Shown here piece after piece: positions 18,101 to 26,312 of a stretch of DNA of 41,125 nt (its first letter is position 1; each line of letters begins with the position of its first letter). The translations under genes were made by a program, and so were the position numbers. Under the pieces are notes generated by a model, which was not told the DNA's origin, did no database searches, and saw only the letters and a list, made by a program, of their open reading frames with translations. Source of the DNA: a bacterium (lineage in GTDB: Bacteria > Muiribacteriota > UBA9980); contig JAKPTH010000705.1 of NCBI GenBank assembly GCA_029571125.1, forward strand, positions 1 through 41,125, written 5' to 3'.

Positions 18101-19917
18101 GCGACCGAATCCGTGGCGGCGGGAGGAGGCCCGAAACCGGCTATATCATAAGAAATTAGATGATCGTTATTTTCGTCGATTATGTACTTTATATTTTCTA
18201 GATTTGTCGGAAGATCGAACTCGAGATTATTAACGCCGCGGCGGGCGGTAAACGTTTTGCGGCCGATTAATTTATAATCGGCCCGGCCGGAAATCAATTC
18301 AATATTTCCGGAAAAATTTGACGGCCTTTTTGAAAAAGCGCTTTTAGAAGCTGCCGCGGAGTTTTTTAGCCCGGCGCTTTTTTCCGAGCCGTAAAACGCG
18401 ATATCCATTTCGAAATCGCCGTTCAGGCCGTCGGTTCGTTCAAGCTCCACAATAGCTTTGAAAGAGCCTTCGGAATTTTTTTGTAAAAAAGCTCCGTTTA
18501 CGTTCAATTCTATCGCCGCGGTGGAGCCGTAAAACGAGTCGAAAACGAAGCGGGCTTTTTCAAATGCTTTTTCGTTGACTATGCGCTTTTCGGAAAAAAA
18601 CTTGGAGTTCCTGTCGAATAAGTGGTTTTTAAAATCTTCCACAGTCAGGGTTTTTTCAGCGAAATCAGAAAGATAATCACGCACCAGCGAGGACTGGCTT
18701 TTGTCCAAAGCGAGGCCCATATAATAAAGAGCCGATTTTAAAACCATCATCCCTCTGTAATACATTAAAGCCTGATAAGAAAAGCCGGCCGTGGGATTTT
18801 TGGACGCATCCGCGATGGACGTTTCGCCTTTGCCCGCCCTGAAACGATACGATAGATAGCGGCGCCTGAGTTCGTCGTATTTTTTTTGATATATGGCGCC
18901 ATGCTTTTCCCTGACGTATTCGAGCGAAGCGTAGGTGGCGAAAGCTTCGTTTAAAAAATTAGATTCGGGAAATTCTCCCAGCACGAAATTTCCGAACCAT
19001 TGATGCGCGATTTCATGCGCCAGAAGCTCGATGTCGGCGCCTTCGTCGCCGAACGCGGCCGCGGTTATATAGACTACTTCCTCTGGACCGTAGCCGCCCG
19101 GAAATACTTTTTCCACTTCGACTATGTTAAGCGTTTTGATGCCGTTATCGCCGTATCCGGAACGGTAGAAATCGATTACGGACAAGGCCTCTTTTAAATA
19201 TGCCTCCGCCGCTTCGGAATCTTTTTCGTAGAAAAAGACATTGATTTTAAAGGGAGTTTCGCCTGAAGAAGACATTTTGGAGTAAGGTCCGGCCGCAAGA
19301 GTATGGCATCTGGACTTTTTGCCGTTGACGAAACGCGAAACCGTCCTGCCGTCAGCGGCGTCGTGCGACGAAACCAATTCGCCCTGCGATATAGGAGTCC
19401 AGCTTTTATCGTGAACGACGCTCAGCTCGAAAAAGGATTTCTGGTCGAAACCGGCTCTGGGAAAATAACTGCAAAGATCGTCGAAGTAGCATCCTTCTTT
19501 GCCTATATAAGTGAATGAATTTTTGGGGGTTATGTATCTTGACGGATCGCCGTAAAAAGACACGAAAATTTTTGAAACGCCATGCTCGACGTTTGTTTTT
19601 ATGAACTCGCCTTCGCGTTTGAAGGTTTTCTCGCCGCCGCCCGGAAAAACGGATAGCGAACGGACGTCCATGTCTTCGTGAAGGTTTAACGTCACTTCGC
19701 CGCTGAAATTAGCGCCGGGCGGCGCGATGATTTCGACTTCGCCGGAAACCATATGCTTTTGCGGAAGAAGATCGAGCGTAACGATATATTTTTCAACGGC
19801 GGCGTAATCGGGACGCGCTTGAAGAGAGACGCTTTTCGCTGCTGCGGCAGCGGCCGGTATGACATGAAGAAGGAAAAGAAACGATAACAGGAAAATACGG
19901 AAGGTGCTTTTAGTCAT
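15130..19917 (-). CDS. Large secreted/membrane M1 family metallopeptidase fused to a GATase-like and TM module
   Basis: 1595 aa; signal peptide; HEIAHQWFGNFVLGEFPESNFLNEAFATY = HExxH-X18-E; later YVRSGGRVIISGG, then TM pair IEYFIIFMFVYILSFSLVYL / YIAYSVAVTLFYCFLLAAAGFLI. Confidence 0.85.
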   Translation of the reverse strand: MTKSTFRIFLLSFLFLLHVIPAAAAAAKSVSLQARPDYAAVEKYIVTLDLLPQKHMVSGEVEIIAPPGANFSGEVTLNLHEDMDVRSLSVFPGGGEKTFKREGEFIKTNVEHGVSKIFVSFYGDPSRYITPKNSFTYIGKEGCYFDDLCSYFPRAGFDQKSFFELSVVHDKSWTPISQGELVSSHDAADGRTVSRFVNGKKSRCHTLAAGPYSKMSSSGETPFKINVFFYEKDSEAAEAYLKEALSVIDFYRSGYGDNGIKTLNIVEVEKVFPGGYGPEEVVYITAAAFGDEGADIELLAHEIAHQWFGNFVLGEFPESNFLNEAFATYASLEYVREKHGAIYQKKYDELRRRYLSYRFRAGKGETSIADASKNPTAGFSYQALMYYRGMMVLKSALYYMGLALDKSQSSLVRDYLSDFAEKTLTVEDFKNHLFDRNSKFFSEKRIVNEKAFEKARFVFDSFYGSTAAIELNVNGAFLQKNSEGSFKAIVELERTDGLNGDFEMDIAFYGSEKSAGLKNSAAASKSAFSKRPSNFSGNIELISGRADYKLIGRKTFTARRGVNNLEFDLPTNLENIKYIIDENNDHLISYDIAGFGPPPAATDSVAVFSESSGLPQKFRDFCRELAGRISCKTLSDNVFNPRDFLKYANIILIGDFSESPLKQFITQNFNVDFDSRNAVTKNCFNERFLNLDNGVSAEFNMKNPFVKNGSVNLLLFSNQPGSRGYTHLNRSFNDYCLYDIFSKKLKADSFNYGLSGSLSPAPQTVKVLYSSAGLDKNYISGAPATLLFDIYNASRSTVEAVLATGDERSGIREERIFLAPERISRHESRPMILSRNSVDFELRGAGGIILEKNVLSGTVLAPRTDSYAVCAPKDGRADSIVSAINFIYSHYLKSASYAQTVKVNLAFAPANPLAYSGFKGIVLDGFDMASAPESFDETLKSYVRSGGRVIISGGCISDIYSARTASFMKEIFGADINSSKIHEFEIQKPGVRSRYSKNGTYIFTSPDWKMVLNPSAANYFSSAAGDSFAPSIGGDNPRFFFAEGPAGAETRIDAAGPPLAMFDSKLIRKKMGNGAFYYLPYDFSDEVIKNSIENFYISKTVFGDSNRSVKQLLNGEAPELVMYDPAEKSWPLKIEYFIIFMFVYILSFSLVYLHALKTKTGGKYIAYSVAVTLFYCFLLAAAGFLITDFKYPPQIVSYCEIPQSYAGPVIRTDFYKIWGGGAKKLSLEFDGLHLSRETAGSYYNKINFTDTPCGNKIEVYSPLIFYPVIFSSRNIRAGGVDGKRFSVRASRPAGKPCLAVSFGHGALEFLDVRDRSAVLVKTPGGYFTRELSHSTRDYAFDNSSVQNITAALKDVQKNLRATDAGLNSLKKLLSVYEEKSLDHSAAVMFILSAGETAVKSDGAAGCTTCERIDVAAVALDIENEKNSIVADYSFKKETVFLNNEEYKTFTFNLCGYKDLVLKSESTAEIGLTAYIKLNAPVHGGPTKSIEKFCDSFSDLFSDNLKIYDSFYNASSIKFPFKGVYATTFINLMHDNKKNFEYNIENGNVVFRIKNFEHYLNYNLYDNNDLMRFYIRRQALAPGETLSGINVTLKYE
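19003..19017 (-). other. Codons for HEIAH zinc-binding motif of the M1-like domain
   Basis: Minus-strand CAT GAA ATC GCG CAT; third zinc ligand Glu codon at 18946-18948 exactly 18 residues after HEIAH. Confidence 0.9.
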
Positions 19918-20959
19918 AAAGTTTTTTAATGCTTTTTAATACGCCGATTTTTTCTTCGATGATGTCTTTCTGTATTTTATCCAGCTTTGATTCGACTTCG
20001 GGCGTTATGACTTTGAATTTTGAATAATCCAGGCCGGAAAGGCGGATCGCGCCTTCTTTGACGCCGTAATTGCGCTTTCCGGATTTAAAGCCATCTTTGA
20101 TGGCGCTTTTTAAAAAATCATAAATTACTACGTCGAGCCTCTTTTCTACCGAAGTTATTACATTGCCCGGCGCGAGAGCGGATTGATCGGAATCGACTCC
20201 TATTACATAGCGCTTCGCTTCTACCGCCGCTTCTATGACTCCAAGGCCCGCTCCGCCGGCCGCGTGAAAAATAACGAAAACACCGTTTTTATAAAGCTGC
20301 AGAGCGAGTTTTTTGGCTTCGGCCTTGTTGGCGAAGGCCGAAGGGTCTTTGCCGACGTAGCGGATTTCGACTTTTATTTTGGGATTGATATGCTTTGCGC
20401 CTTCTACGAAGCCGTCGCTGAAACGTTCCACCGGCGGTATCATCATGCCGCCTATAAAGCCGACGGGTTTGCCTTTTGAAACAAGCGCCGCGAAAGCGCC
20501 CGCCAGAAAGCCGCCCTCGTGTTCGCGGAATATCAGAGAAGCCGTATTTTTTCCTGTTACGGCGGAATCTATAATAACGAAATGGGTGTTTTTAAACTGC
20601 CTTGAAAGTTTGGAGAAGAGCTCTTCATATTCGAAGCCGACGCCGATAAGCAGGTCGTATTTTTGCTTGGCGAAAAACGAAGCGTCCTGGATGTTTTTGT
20701 CGTCGCCCTGATAGGCGTTGAAGTTGAGCTCGACTTTCATATCTTTTTCGATTTTATGAAGCCCGTTGGTGACAAGATCGTTAAAACCCTTGTCGCCGCC
20801 GCCGCCGCGGGCGAGAAAAACGGCGCATTTGGAATAAGCGTTGCCCGCAAGGCCTAGATAGGCCCTGTAGGCGAACGTGAATATTATTATGGCTATAATG
20901 GCTATTACTATCGTTAAGATAATATTGCCATTTTTAAGGCTTTTTTTATAAAATATCAT
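19910..20959 (-). CDS. BMP family (PnrA/Med-like) substrate-binding protein, membrane anchored
   Basis: 349 aa; N-terminal TM; GGGGDKGFNDLVTNGL, EHEGGFLAGAFAALVSKGKPVGFIGGM, FHAAGGAGLGVIEAA, VIGVDSDQ, VITSVEKRLDVVIYD. Overlaps the 1595-aa ORF by 8 bp. Confidence 0.9.
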   Translation of the reverse strand: MIFYKKSLKNGNIILTIVIAIIAIIIFTFAYRAYLGLAGNAYSKCAVFLARGGGGDKGFNDLVTNGLHKIEKDMKVELNFNAYQGDDKNIQDASFFAKQKYDLLIGVGFEYEELFSKLSRQFKNTHFVIIDSAVTGKNTASLIFREHEGGFLAGAFAALVSKGKPVGFIGGMMIPPVERFSDGFVEGAKHINPKIKVEIRYVGKDPSAFANKAEAKKLALQLYKNGVFVIFHAAGGAGLGVIEAAVEAKRYVIGVDSDQSALAPGNVITSVEKRLDVVIYDFLKSAIKDGFKSGKRNYGVKEGAIRLSGLDYSKFKVITPEVESKLDKIQKDIIEEKIGVLKSIKKLYD

Positions 20960-20979
20960 GTTTTGTCAATGGCCTGTTT

Positions 20980-21972
20980 TTAAAATTCGAAAGTTCGGCC
21001 CTCTTCGGCTGCTTCGATTTTTATTGTTTTATTGTTAAAACGCGAAGCGGCGAGCTCGCGGGCGTAACTTATCATATCTTCTATTTCGCCGTCGGAGCGG
21101 GTGGGATCGTGATGAAAAAGGTAAAGAGTGCCGACGTTTGCGCGGCATGCTACCGAAACGGCGTCGTCGATTCTCGAATGACCCCAGTTGATCTTGGTTG
21201 GATATTCGCTTTTTTTATATTGAGAATCATAGATCAGCGCGCGCGCGTCTTTGCAGAAGTTTACCAGATTGAGGTTTTCCTGCATGGCAAGAGAAAGTTT
21301 TTCTATGCCGATAGGGTCTTTGAGTTTGGATTTCAGCGTTTCATAAAATATCGGATCGAATAAATCGTCAGGCATTTCGCCCGAATTGTTCAAAAAATAA
21401 TTTACGTAAGGTTCTGAATCGGTACAGTAAACCAGATCGTCCGCTCCGTTGAACGAAAAACGGTAACCGATGCATAAAACCGGATGATTCAATGTTTTCG
21501 TGCGTATTTTCAATCCGTCTATTTCGTAGCTGCCTTCCTTGATTTCGGTGAACTTCGATTCGGCTTTCATCTCGTCCAGTTTGACCGGAAAATATTGATA
21601 GCGCATCTGTTCTATGAAGAGGTCTTTAAGGCTGAGATAAGGCTTTTTGTTTCCGTCGTTGATAGAAGAGGTGACCGGTCCGTAAACGTTGAAAGAATTG
21701 CCGCCTATGAAAGCGGGAGCGAAAAAAGGAAAGCCCTGGACATGGTCCCAGTGGGTATGCGTTAAGAAAATATTGCAGGATAGCGTTCCGGGTTTATAGC
21801 GGGTGAGCAGGCTGTTGCCTAATTCGCGGATCCCGGTTCCGGCGTCGAGAATAACCACCTGGTTACGGCTTTTTATATAAATTTCAATACAGGAAGTGTT
21901 GCCGCCATATTTTACGGTAGATTTCCCGGGGGCTGGAATTGAGCCGCGGACTCCCCAAAAAGTGAACCTCAT
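20980..21972 (-). CDS. MBL-fold metallo-hydrolase
   Basis: 330 aa; MRFTFWGVRGSIPAPG, GGNTSC, LDAGTGIRELG, THTHWDHVQGFPFF, terminal FHHDPTRSD. Confidence 0.93.
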   Translation of the reverse strand: MRFTFWGVRGSIPAPGKSTVKYGGNTSCIEIYIKSRNQVVILDAGTGIRELGNSLLTRYKPGTLSCNIFLTHTHWDHVQGFPFFAPAFIGGNSFNVYGPVTSSINDGNKKPYLSLKDLFIEQMRYQYFPVKLDEMKAESKFTEIKEGSYEIDGLKIRTKTLNHPVLCIGYRFSFNGADDLVYCTDSEPYVNYFLNNSGEMPDDLFDPIFYETLKSKLKDPIGIEKLSLAMQENLNLVNFCKDARALIYDSQYKKSEYPTKINWGHSRIDDAVSVACRANVGTLYLFHHDPTRSDGEIEDMISYARELAASRFNNKTIKIEAAEEGRTFEF

Positions 21973-22037
21973 ATACCACCAACTTATAAATTTTACTGTG
22001 TTTTTACATACGATCGTTACATTTTAGTTAATAAATA

Positions 22038-22059
22038 CGCTATAGAATTACTTATAGCG
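22038..22059. repeat. Inverted repeat in leader of the MBL gene
   Basis: CGCTATA (22038-22044) - 8 nt - TATAGCG (22053-22059), just downstream of the predicted -10. Confidence 0.6.
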
Positions 22060-22068
22060 GTAATTATT

Positions 22069-22097
22069 ATTTTACGATTTTAAATTCTGTTTGTCAA
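22069..22097 (-). promoter_or_regulatory. Sigma70-like promoter reading into the MBL/BMP/M1/ABC run
   Basis: Minus strand TTGACA (22092-22097), 17-bp spacer, TAAAAT (22069-22074). Confidence 0.8.
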
Positions 22098-22136
22098 TAA
22101 AAAGTTATTAATTATATTTAAGCGCCGATTCGGGTT

Positions 22137-24110
22137 TTAATGCAAATATTTTTTTATTTCATCCCAAAAGTCTTTTATGTCGAAAGGTTTAATTATGCAG
22201 CCGTCCGCTCCGGCGGCAATAAAATCTTCCTGCTGGTGTTTGAGAGCGAATGCCGTTACCGCGATTATGCAGGCGCGCGGCGCTCCGGCCGCCTCTTTTT
22301 CGCGGATCGTTTTTATTGCGCTCAAGCCGTCAAGCCTGGGCATTTGAACGTCCATCAAGATCAGGCCGTAAGTGTTTTTTTCGTATTTTTCGAGCGCTTC
22401 CCGCCCGTCGCAGGCTATGTCGGCTTCGCAGCCTTTTTCATGAAGGAGCTTTAACATGAGCTTACGATTAAAAAAATCGTCTTCCGCGATTAATATCCGT
22501 TTAACTGCGTTCGCCGCTGAGGATTTTTCGACGGCGGGGCGCGCCGCTTGCGGTTTGAAAAATTCTTCGCTGCTTTTTTCGCCGAGATCCCTTTCGAGCG
22601 GCAGAGTTAAGATAAATGAAGTTCCCCGGTTCAGTCGGCTTTCGACTTTTATTTCGCCGTCCAGCAGCGAAACGAGGTTTTTGACTATGGAAAGCCCGAG
22701 GCCTATTCCGGCGTATTTTTTGGTATAAGAGTTTTCGAGCTGGTGAAAAGGATCGAAAATTTCATCGATACGCTCGGGGCTTATGCCGATGCCGCTGTCT
22801 GAGACGGCGATTTTAACGATCGAAATGCTTTCGCCCCTGTTTTCTTCGGAAATGGCGAGCGCCACTTCGCCTTCGGGCGTGAATTTTATCGCGTTTGAGA
22901 GGAGATTTGAAAGAATTTGATTGATGCGCAGAGAATCTCCGATATATGAACTTTCTATTTTGCTGTCTATGAGATATTTTAATTTTAATTCTTTATTTTT
23001 ATTTATGGTGTCGAAGAAGCTGAATAGTTTCGTTATGTTATCTCTGATGCTGAATTTTTTCTTGGTCAGCTTTAATTTTCCGGTTTCTATCTTTGAAAAA
23101 TCGAGTATATCGTTAATAATTTCTAGAAGATGGCGTGAAGACAGCGATATAAGCTCTACGAACTCTTTTTGCTCTTCGCCGAGATCGGACATTTTTAACA
23201 ATTCCGTAAATCCCATGATGCCGTTCATGGGAGTCCTTAACTCGTGGCTCATATTGGCCAGAAAAAGGGTTTTGGCCGTATTGGCGGCTTCGGCTTCGTC
23301 ACGGGCTTTTTTTAGTTCGGCCTCGTATTTTTTGCGGGCGGTAATGTCCCGCATAACGCATACTACGGATATTATATTGCTTGAAATGTCGAACTCCGGA
23401 AAAAAACGGCATTCGAAAGCCTTTATTTCGGTTCCGACCGGAAGCACAAGGTCGGTTTCGGCTTTTTTTTGACTTTCGAAAACCGATTTTATGTTGTCTT
23501 CCAGAAATACCAGAAGCCTGGGGTCGAGCCCCGCATTGCGGATGCTCAGGCCGGCCGCGGCCGCGGCGTTAATTTTTAAATACTTTTCGAATGACGGGCT
23601 TATGTAAATGATTTTATATTCATTGTCGAAACGCGCCAGCAGATCGCCCGAGGTTTCGATTAGCGAAAGGTAATTGTCGGCGTTTTTTATAAGCGCCTCC
23701 CTGGCTTTTTTCCTGTCGTTGATATAGCCCCACTCGCGCAGCGCGCGATTTACCATGTGAGGCATTTCGGAAAACGTTTGAGGCGACTTGACGATGTAAT
23801 CGAGCGCGCCTGCTTTAAGCATTTCCACCGCCAGATGCTCGCTTCCGTAACTCGTCATTATTATAACCGGAAACGAGCCGGCCGCGGCGCTTATAATTTC
23901 CTGGCCGCTGCCGTCGGGCAGCTTGTAATCTGAAATGGCTATGTCTACGGCCTTGCTTTTAATAGTGCAGGCCGCTTCGCGCACTGTGCCGGCGATAACA
24001 ATTTCAGCGCGGCCGCCGTCGAAATTTTCGAAGGCGCAGGAAATGAGTTCTATATGCGCTTCGTCGTCTTCGACCAGCAAAATAGTTTTTTTTAATAATC
24101 CGTCAGCCAT
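22137..24110 (-). CDS. Hybrid histidine kinase: REC-PAS-HisKA-HATPase-REC
   Basis: 657 aa; ILLVEDDEAHIE, PAS segment, FLANMSHELRTPMNGIMGF, SNAIKF, DSGIGI, GIGLGLSIVK, LILMDVQMPRLDGLSAI. Confidence 0.95.
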   Translation of the reverse strand: MADGLLKKTILLVEDDEAHIELISCAFENFDGGRAEIVIAGTVREAACTIKSKAVDIAISDYKLPDGSGQEIISAAAGSFPVIIMTSYGSEHLAVEMLKAGALDYIVKSPQTFSEMPHMVNRALREWGYINDRKKAREALIKNADNYLSLIETSGDLLARFDNEYKIIYISPSFEKYLKINAAAAAGLSIRNAGLDPRLLVFLEDNIKSVFESQKKAETDLVLPVGTEIKAFECRFFPEFDISSNIISVVCVMRDITARKKYEAELKKARDEAEAANTAKTLFLANMSHELRTPMNGIMGFTELLKMSDLGEEQKEFVELISLSSRHLLEIINDILDFSKIETGKLKLTKKKFSIRDNITKLFSFFDTINKNKELKLKYLIDSKIESSYIGDSLRINQILSNLLSNAIKFTPEGEVALAISEENRGESISIVKIAVSDSGIGISPERIDEIFDPFHQLENSYTKKYAGIGLGLSIVKNLVSLLDGEIKVESRLNRGTSFILTLPLERDLGEKSSEEFFKPQAARPAVEKSSAANAVKRILIAEDDFFNRKLMLKLLHEKGCEADIACDGREALEKYEKNTYGLILMDVQMPRLDGLSAIKTIREKEAAGAPRACIIAVTAFALKHQQEDFIAAGADGCIIKPFDIKDFWDEIKKYLH

Positions 24111-24120
24111 AAATTCCTTT

Positions 24121-24555
24121 TTATTTACGGTTCCAGCAGAGCCAGTAAAGGCCGAGGTCTTTCATCAGTTTGGTAAAACTGTTAAAATCCACGGGTTTGA
24201 CCACGTAACTGTTGACGTGATGGGTGTAAGCTTTTGCTATATCAGTCTCCGCGTCTGAAGTCGTAAGAACCACAACGGGTATGTTTCTCAGCGCTTCGTC
24301 CCGCTTGATCTCTTTAAGGACTTCGATGCCGTCTATTTTTGGAAGCCTTAAATCCAGAAGGATGAGCTGCGGCATCGGATAGGCCGAGTCGTCGGCGTAC
24401 TTGCCGCGTCTGAAAAGATAATCGAGCGCGGCGGCGCCGTCTTCCACCCACATGATTTTATTGGCCACGAGATGGTCTTCGAAATTCCGCATGACCAGCT
24501 CCGCGTGAGCCGAATTGTCTTCGATAAGCAATATGGTTAAAGGGCAGCCTTCCAT
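24121..24555 (-). CDS. Stand-alone response regulator receiver protein (Rcp1-like)
   Basis: 144 aa; ILLIEDNSAHAELV, LILLDLRLPKIDGIEVL, VVLTTSDAETDI, YVVKPVDFNSF. Confidence 0.95.
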   Translation of the reverse strand: MEGCPLTILLIEDNSAHAELVMRNFEDHLVANKIMWVEDGAAALDYLFRRGKYADDSAYPMPQLILLDLRLPKIDGIEVLKEIKRDEALRNIPVVVLTTSDAETDIAKAYTHHVNSYVVKPVDFNSFTKLMKDLGLYWLCWNRK

Positions 24556-26213
24556 TATATTTCCTCCGTTTTTATTTCGGGAAGCGAAAAGTAAAAAACG
24601 CTTCCATGGCCCGGGCCGTCTGATTCGACCCAGGCTTTTCCGCCGTGGACTTCGGCGATTCTTTTTACCAGGGCGAGGCCGATGCCAGTGCCCGAGCTGG
24701 CGGTGTTGAGCTTATTGAACAGGCCGAAAACGTTTTCGAAATATTTGCTTTCTATTCCGATTCCGTTGTCTTTAACGTATACGGTGGTTAAACCGTCCGA
24801 TGATCGCGCGCCGATTTCGATTACCGGGTCGGCGTCGTCGCGTTTGAATTTTATGGCGTTTTCGACCAGGTTTTGAACTATTTCGAATATCCGCTTGCGG
24901 TCGGCGAAAATAAAAGGCAGTTCGCCGGCGGTTTTTATAGCTGCGCGATTTGCGGCTATCGTCGAAGATAAAAGTTCGGCGACTTCCGAAATCAGCTCGC
25001 CCAGAGAAAAGCGTTTGGGAGGATTGATTATCCTGCCGATTCTTGACAGCTCGAGCAGGTCGTCGAGAAGAAAGGCCATTTTGTCGGCAGCGTCGGCTAT
25101 GCGTTTAATATCGCTTTTAATACGCTTTTCGTCGCCGCGCGCCATGTCGGAATCCAGCATCCCGAGGAATCCCTTGATGGTTATGAGCGGGCTTTTGAGA
25201 TCGTGTGAAACCGTGTATGTGAATCTCTCCAGCTCGGCGTTTTTGCTTTCGAGTTCCTTGATGAATTTTTCACGTTCGAGTTCCGCCAGCTTATTCGCGG
25301 TTATATCAAAAAATATAGTGGCGAAATGGTCCGGCTCGAAAGAAAAAACTGAAATCGAAAAATATTTGTTCATGGGCGCGAAATAAGTTTCGAACTGGAA
25401 AGTCGTATTATCGATGGCGACTGAGGAAAATTCTTTTAAATAAGGCGGCTTATCGACTTTGTAAACCTCGGTGGCGGTTTTGCCGGCCACGTCTTCTTTT
25501 TTGAGGCCTATTATTTTTTCGTATTGCTGGTTAATGTAGATTATTATATGATTTTCGGCTTCGCCGTCGGCGCCGAAAACGATTTTGTGAAGAGCGGCGC
25601 CTTCGTTCATGGCGTTGAAAAGAGAGAAAAAAGTGTTTTCGGTTTTTTTCAGCCTGATGTCGGCGAGAAGCCGGCGGCACTTAGAGTTTCCGGTTTCTAC
25701 AAGCGTTTTAAGCAGCAGCTTGTAATAATCCAGAATGGATTGGACTTTTTGCCGGCTGAAAACCGGCACTTTCGAGAGCGTATCGAGATATTCGGCTTCG
25801 TCGAATCCGAATGTTTTAGCCCTTTCTTTGAACGAATCGATATCTTTTTCGTCGTTTTCGCAGAAAAACTGTCCGAGAAAAAGGGTGGCCATGTTCACGC
25901 CGTCTATTATGATGGGTGAAGCCATGTCCCAGAGGCAGTTTAAACATTTGTATTCGATGAAGCGCGCTTCTTCGTTGAGATGCTCGCTTATGAAAGCGTC
26001 GCTTTTGAAGCACAGCTGACGGCATTGCGGATGTACGCGGTGAAATTTCGTGCAGATATCCTGCCAGCCCGCCGCGACGTAAATGGTATTATCGACGCCG
26101 ATTATGCCGATTGGAAAGCCCGCGGAAAAATATATAAGATCGGCCATTTGCTGCAGGCTTTTTACGTCGATGATGTCGGGGAGTTTAATGCTTTTGATGT
26201 CGATGCTATTCAT
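24555..26213 (-). CDS. PocR-domain sensor histidine kinase with PAS domain
   Basis: 552 aa; N-terminal CRQLCFKSD...KCLNCLWDMASPIIIDGVNMATLFLGQFF (PocR-like, Cys-rich); FTYTVSHDLKSPLITIKGF, NLVENAIKF, DNGIGI, GTGIGLALVKRI. Confidence 0.92.
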   Translation of the reverse strand: MNSIDIKSIKLPDIIDVKSLQQMADLIYFSAGFPIGIIGVDNTIYVAAGWQDICTKFHRVHPQCRQLCFKSDAFISEHLNEEARFIEYKCLNCLWDMASPIIIDGVNMATLFLGQFFCENDEKDIDSFKERAKTFGFDEAEYLDTLSKVPVFSRQKVQSILDYYKLLLKTLVETGNSKCRRLLADIRLKKTENTFFSLFNAMNEGAALHKIVFGADGEAENHIIIYINQQYEKIIGLKKEDVAGKTATEVYKVDKPPYLKEFSSVAIDNTTFQFETYFAPMNKYFSISVFSFEPDHFATIFFDITANKLAELEREKFIKELESKNAELERFTYTVSHDLKSPLITIKGFLGMLDSDMARGDEKRIKSDIKRIADAADKMAFLLDDLLELSRIGRIINPPKRFSLGELISEVAELLSSTIAANRAAIKTAGELPFIFADRKRIFEIVQNLVENAIKFKRDDADPVIEIGARSSDGLTTVYVKDNGIGIESKYFENVFGLFNKLNTASSGTGIGLALVKRIAEVHGGKAWVESDGPGHGSVFYFSLPEIKTEEI

Positions 26214-26263
26214 AATATCCGCTATGTTAAAAAACTCGTGAAGATGATTTTAATCTGGAATTG

Positions 26264-26293
26264 ATTCTATCAAAATAAATTAAGTAAAGTCAA
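26264..26293 (-). promoter_or_regulatory. Sigma70-like promoter for the PocR-kinase cluster
   Basis: Minus strand TTGACT (26288-26293), 18-bp spacer, TAGAAT (26264-26269); about 50 bp upstream of ATG 26213. Confidence 0.7.
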
Positions 26294-26312
26294 TATTATT
26301 GTATTGACTTTA
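26285..26312. repeat. Perfect 11-bp inverted repeat covering both divergent -35 boxes
   Basis: TAAAGTCAATA (26285-26295) TTATTG TATTGACTTTA (26302-26312). Confidence 0.9.

Noticed and set aside
22921-23472. 183-aa plus-strand ORF antisense to the hybrid kinase
   Set aside because: Ser/Phe-rich antisense frame of HisKA/PAS coding sequence; not an independent gene.
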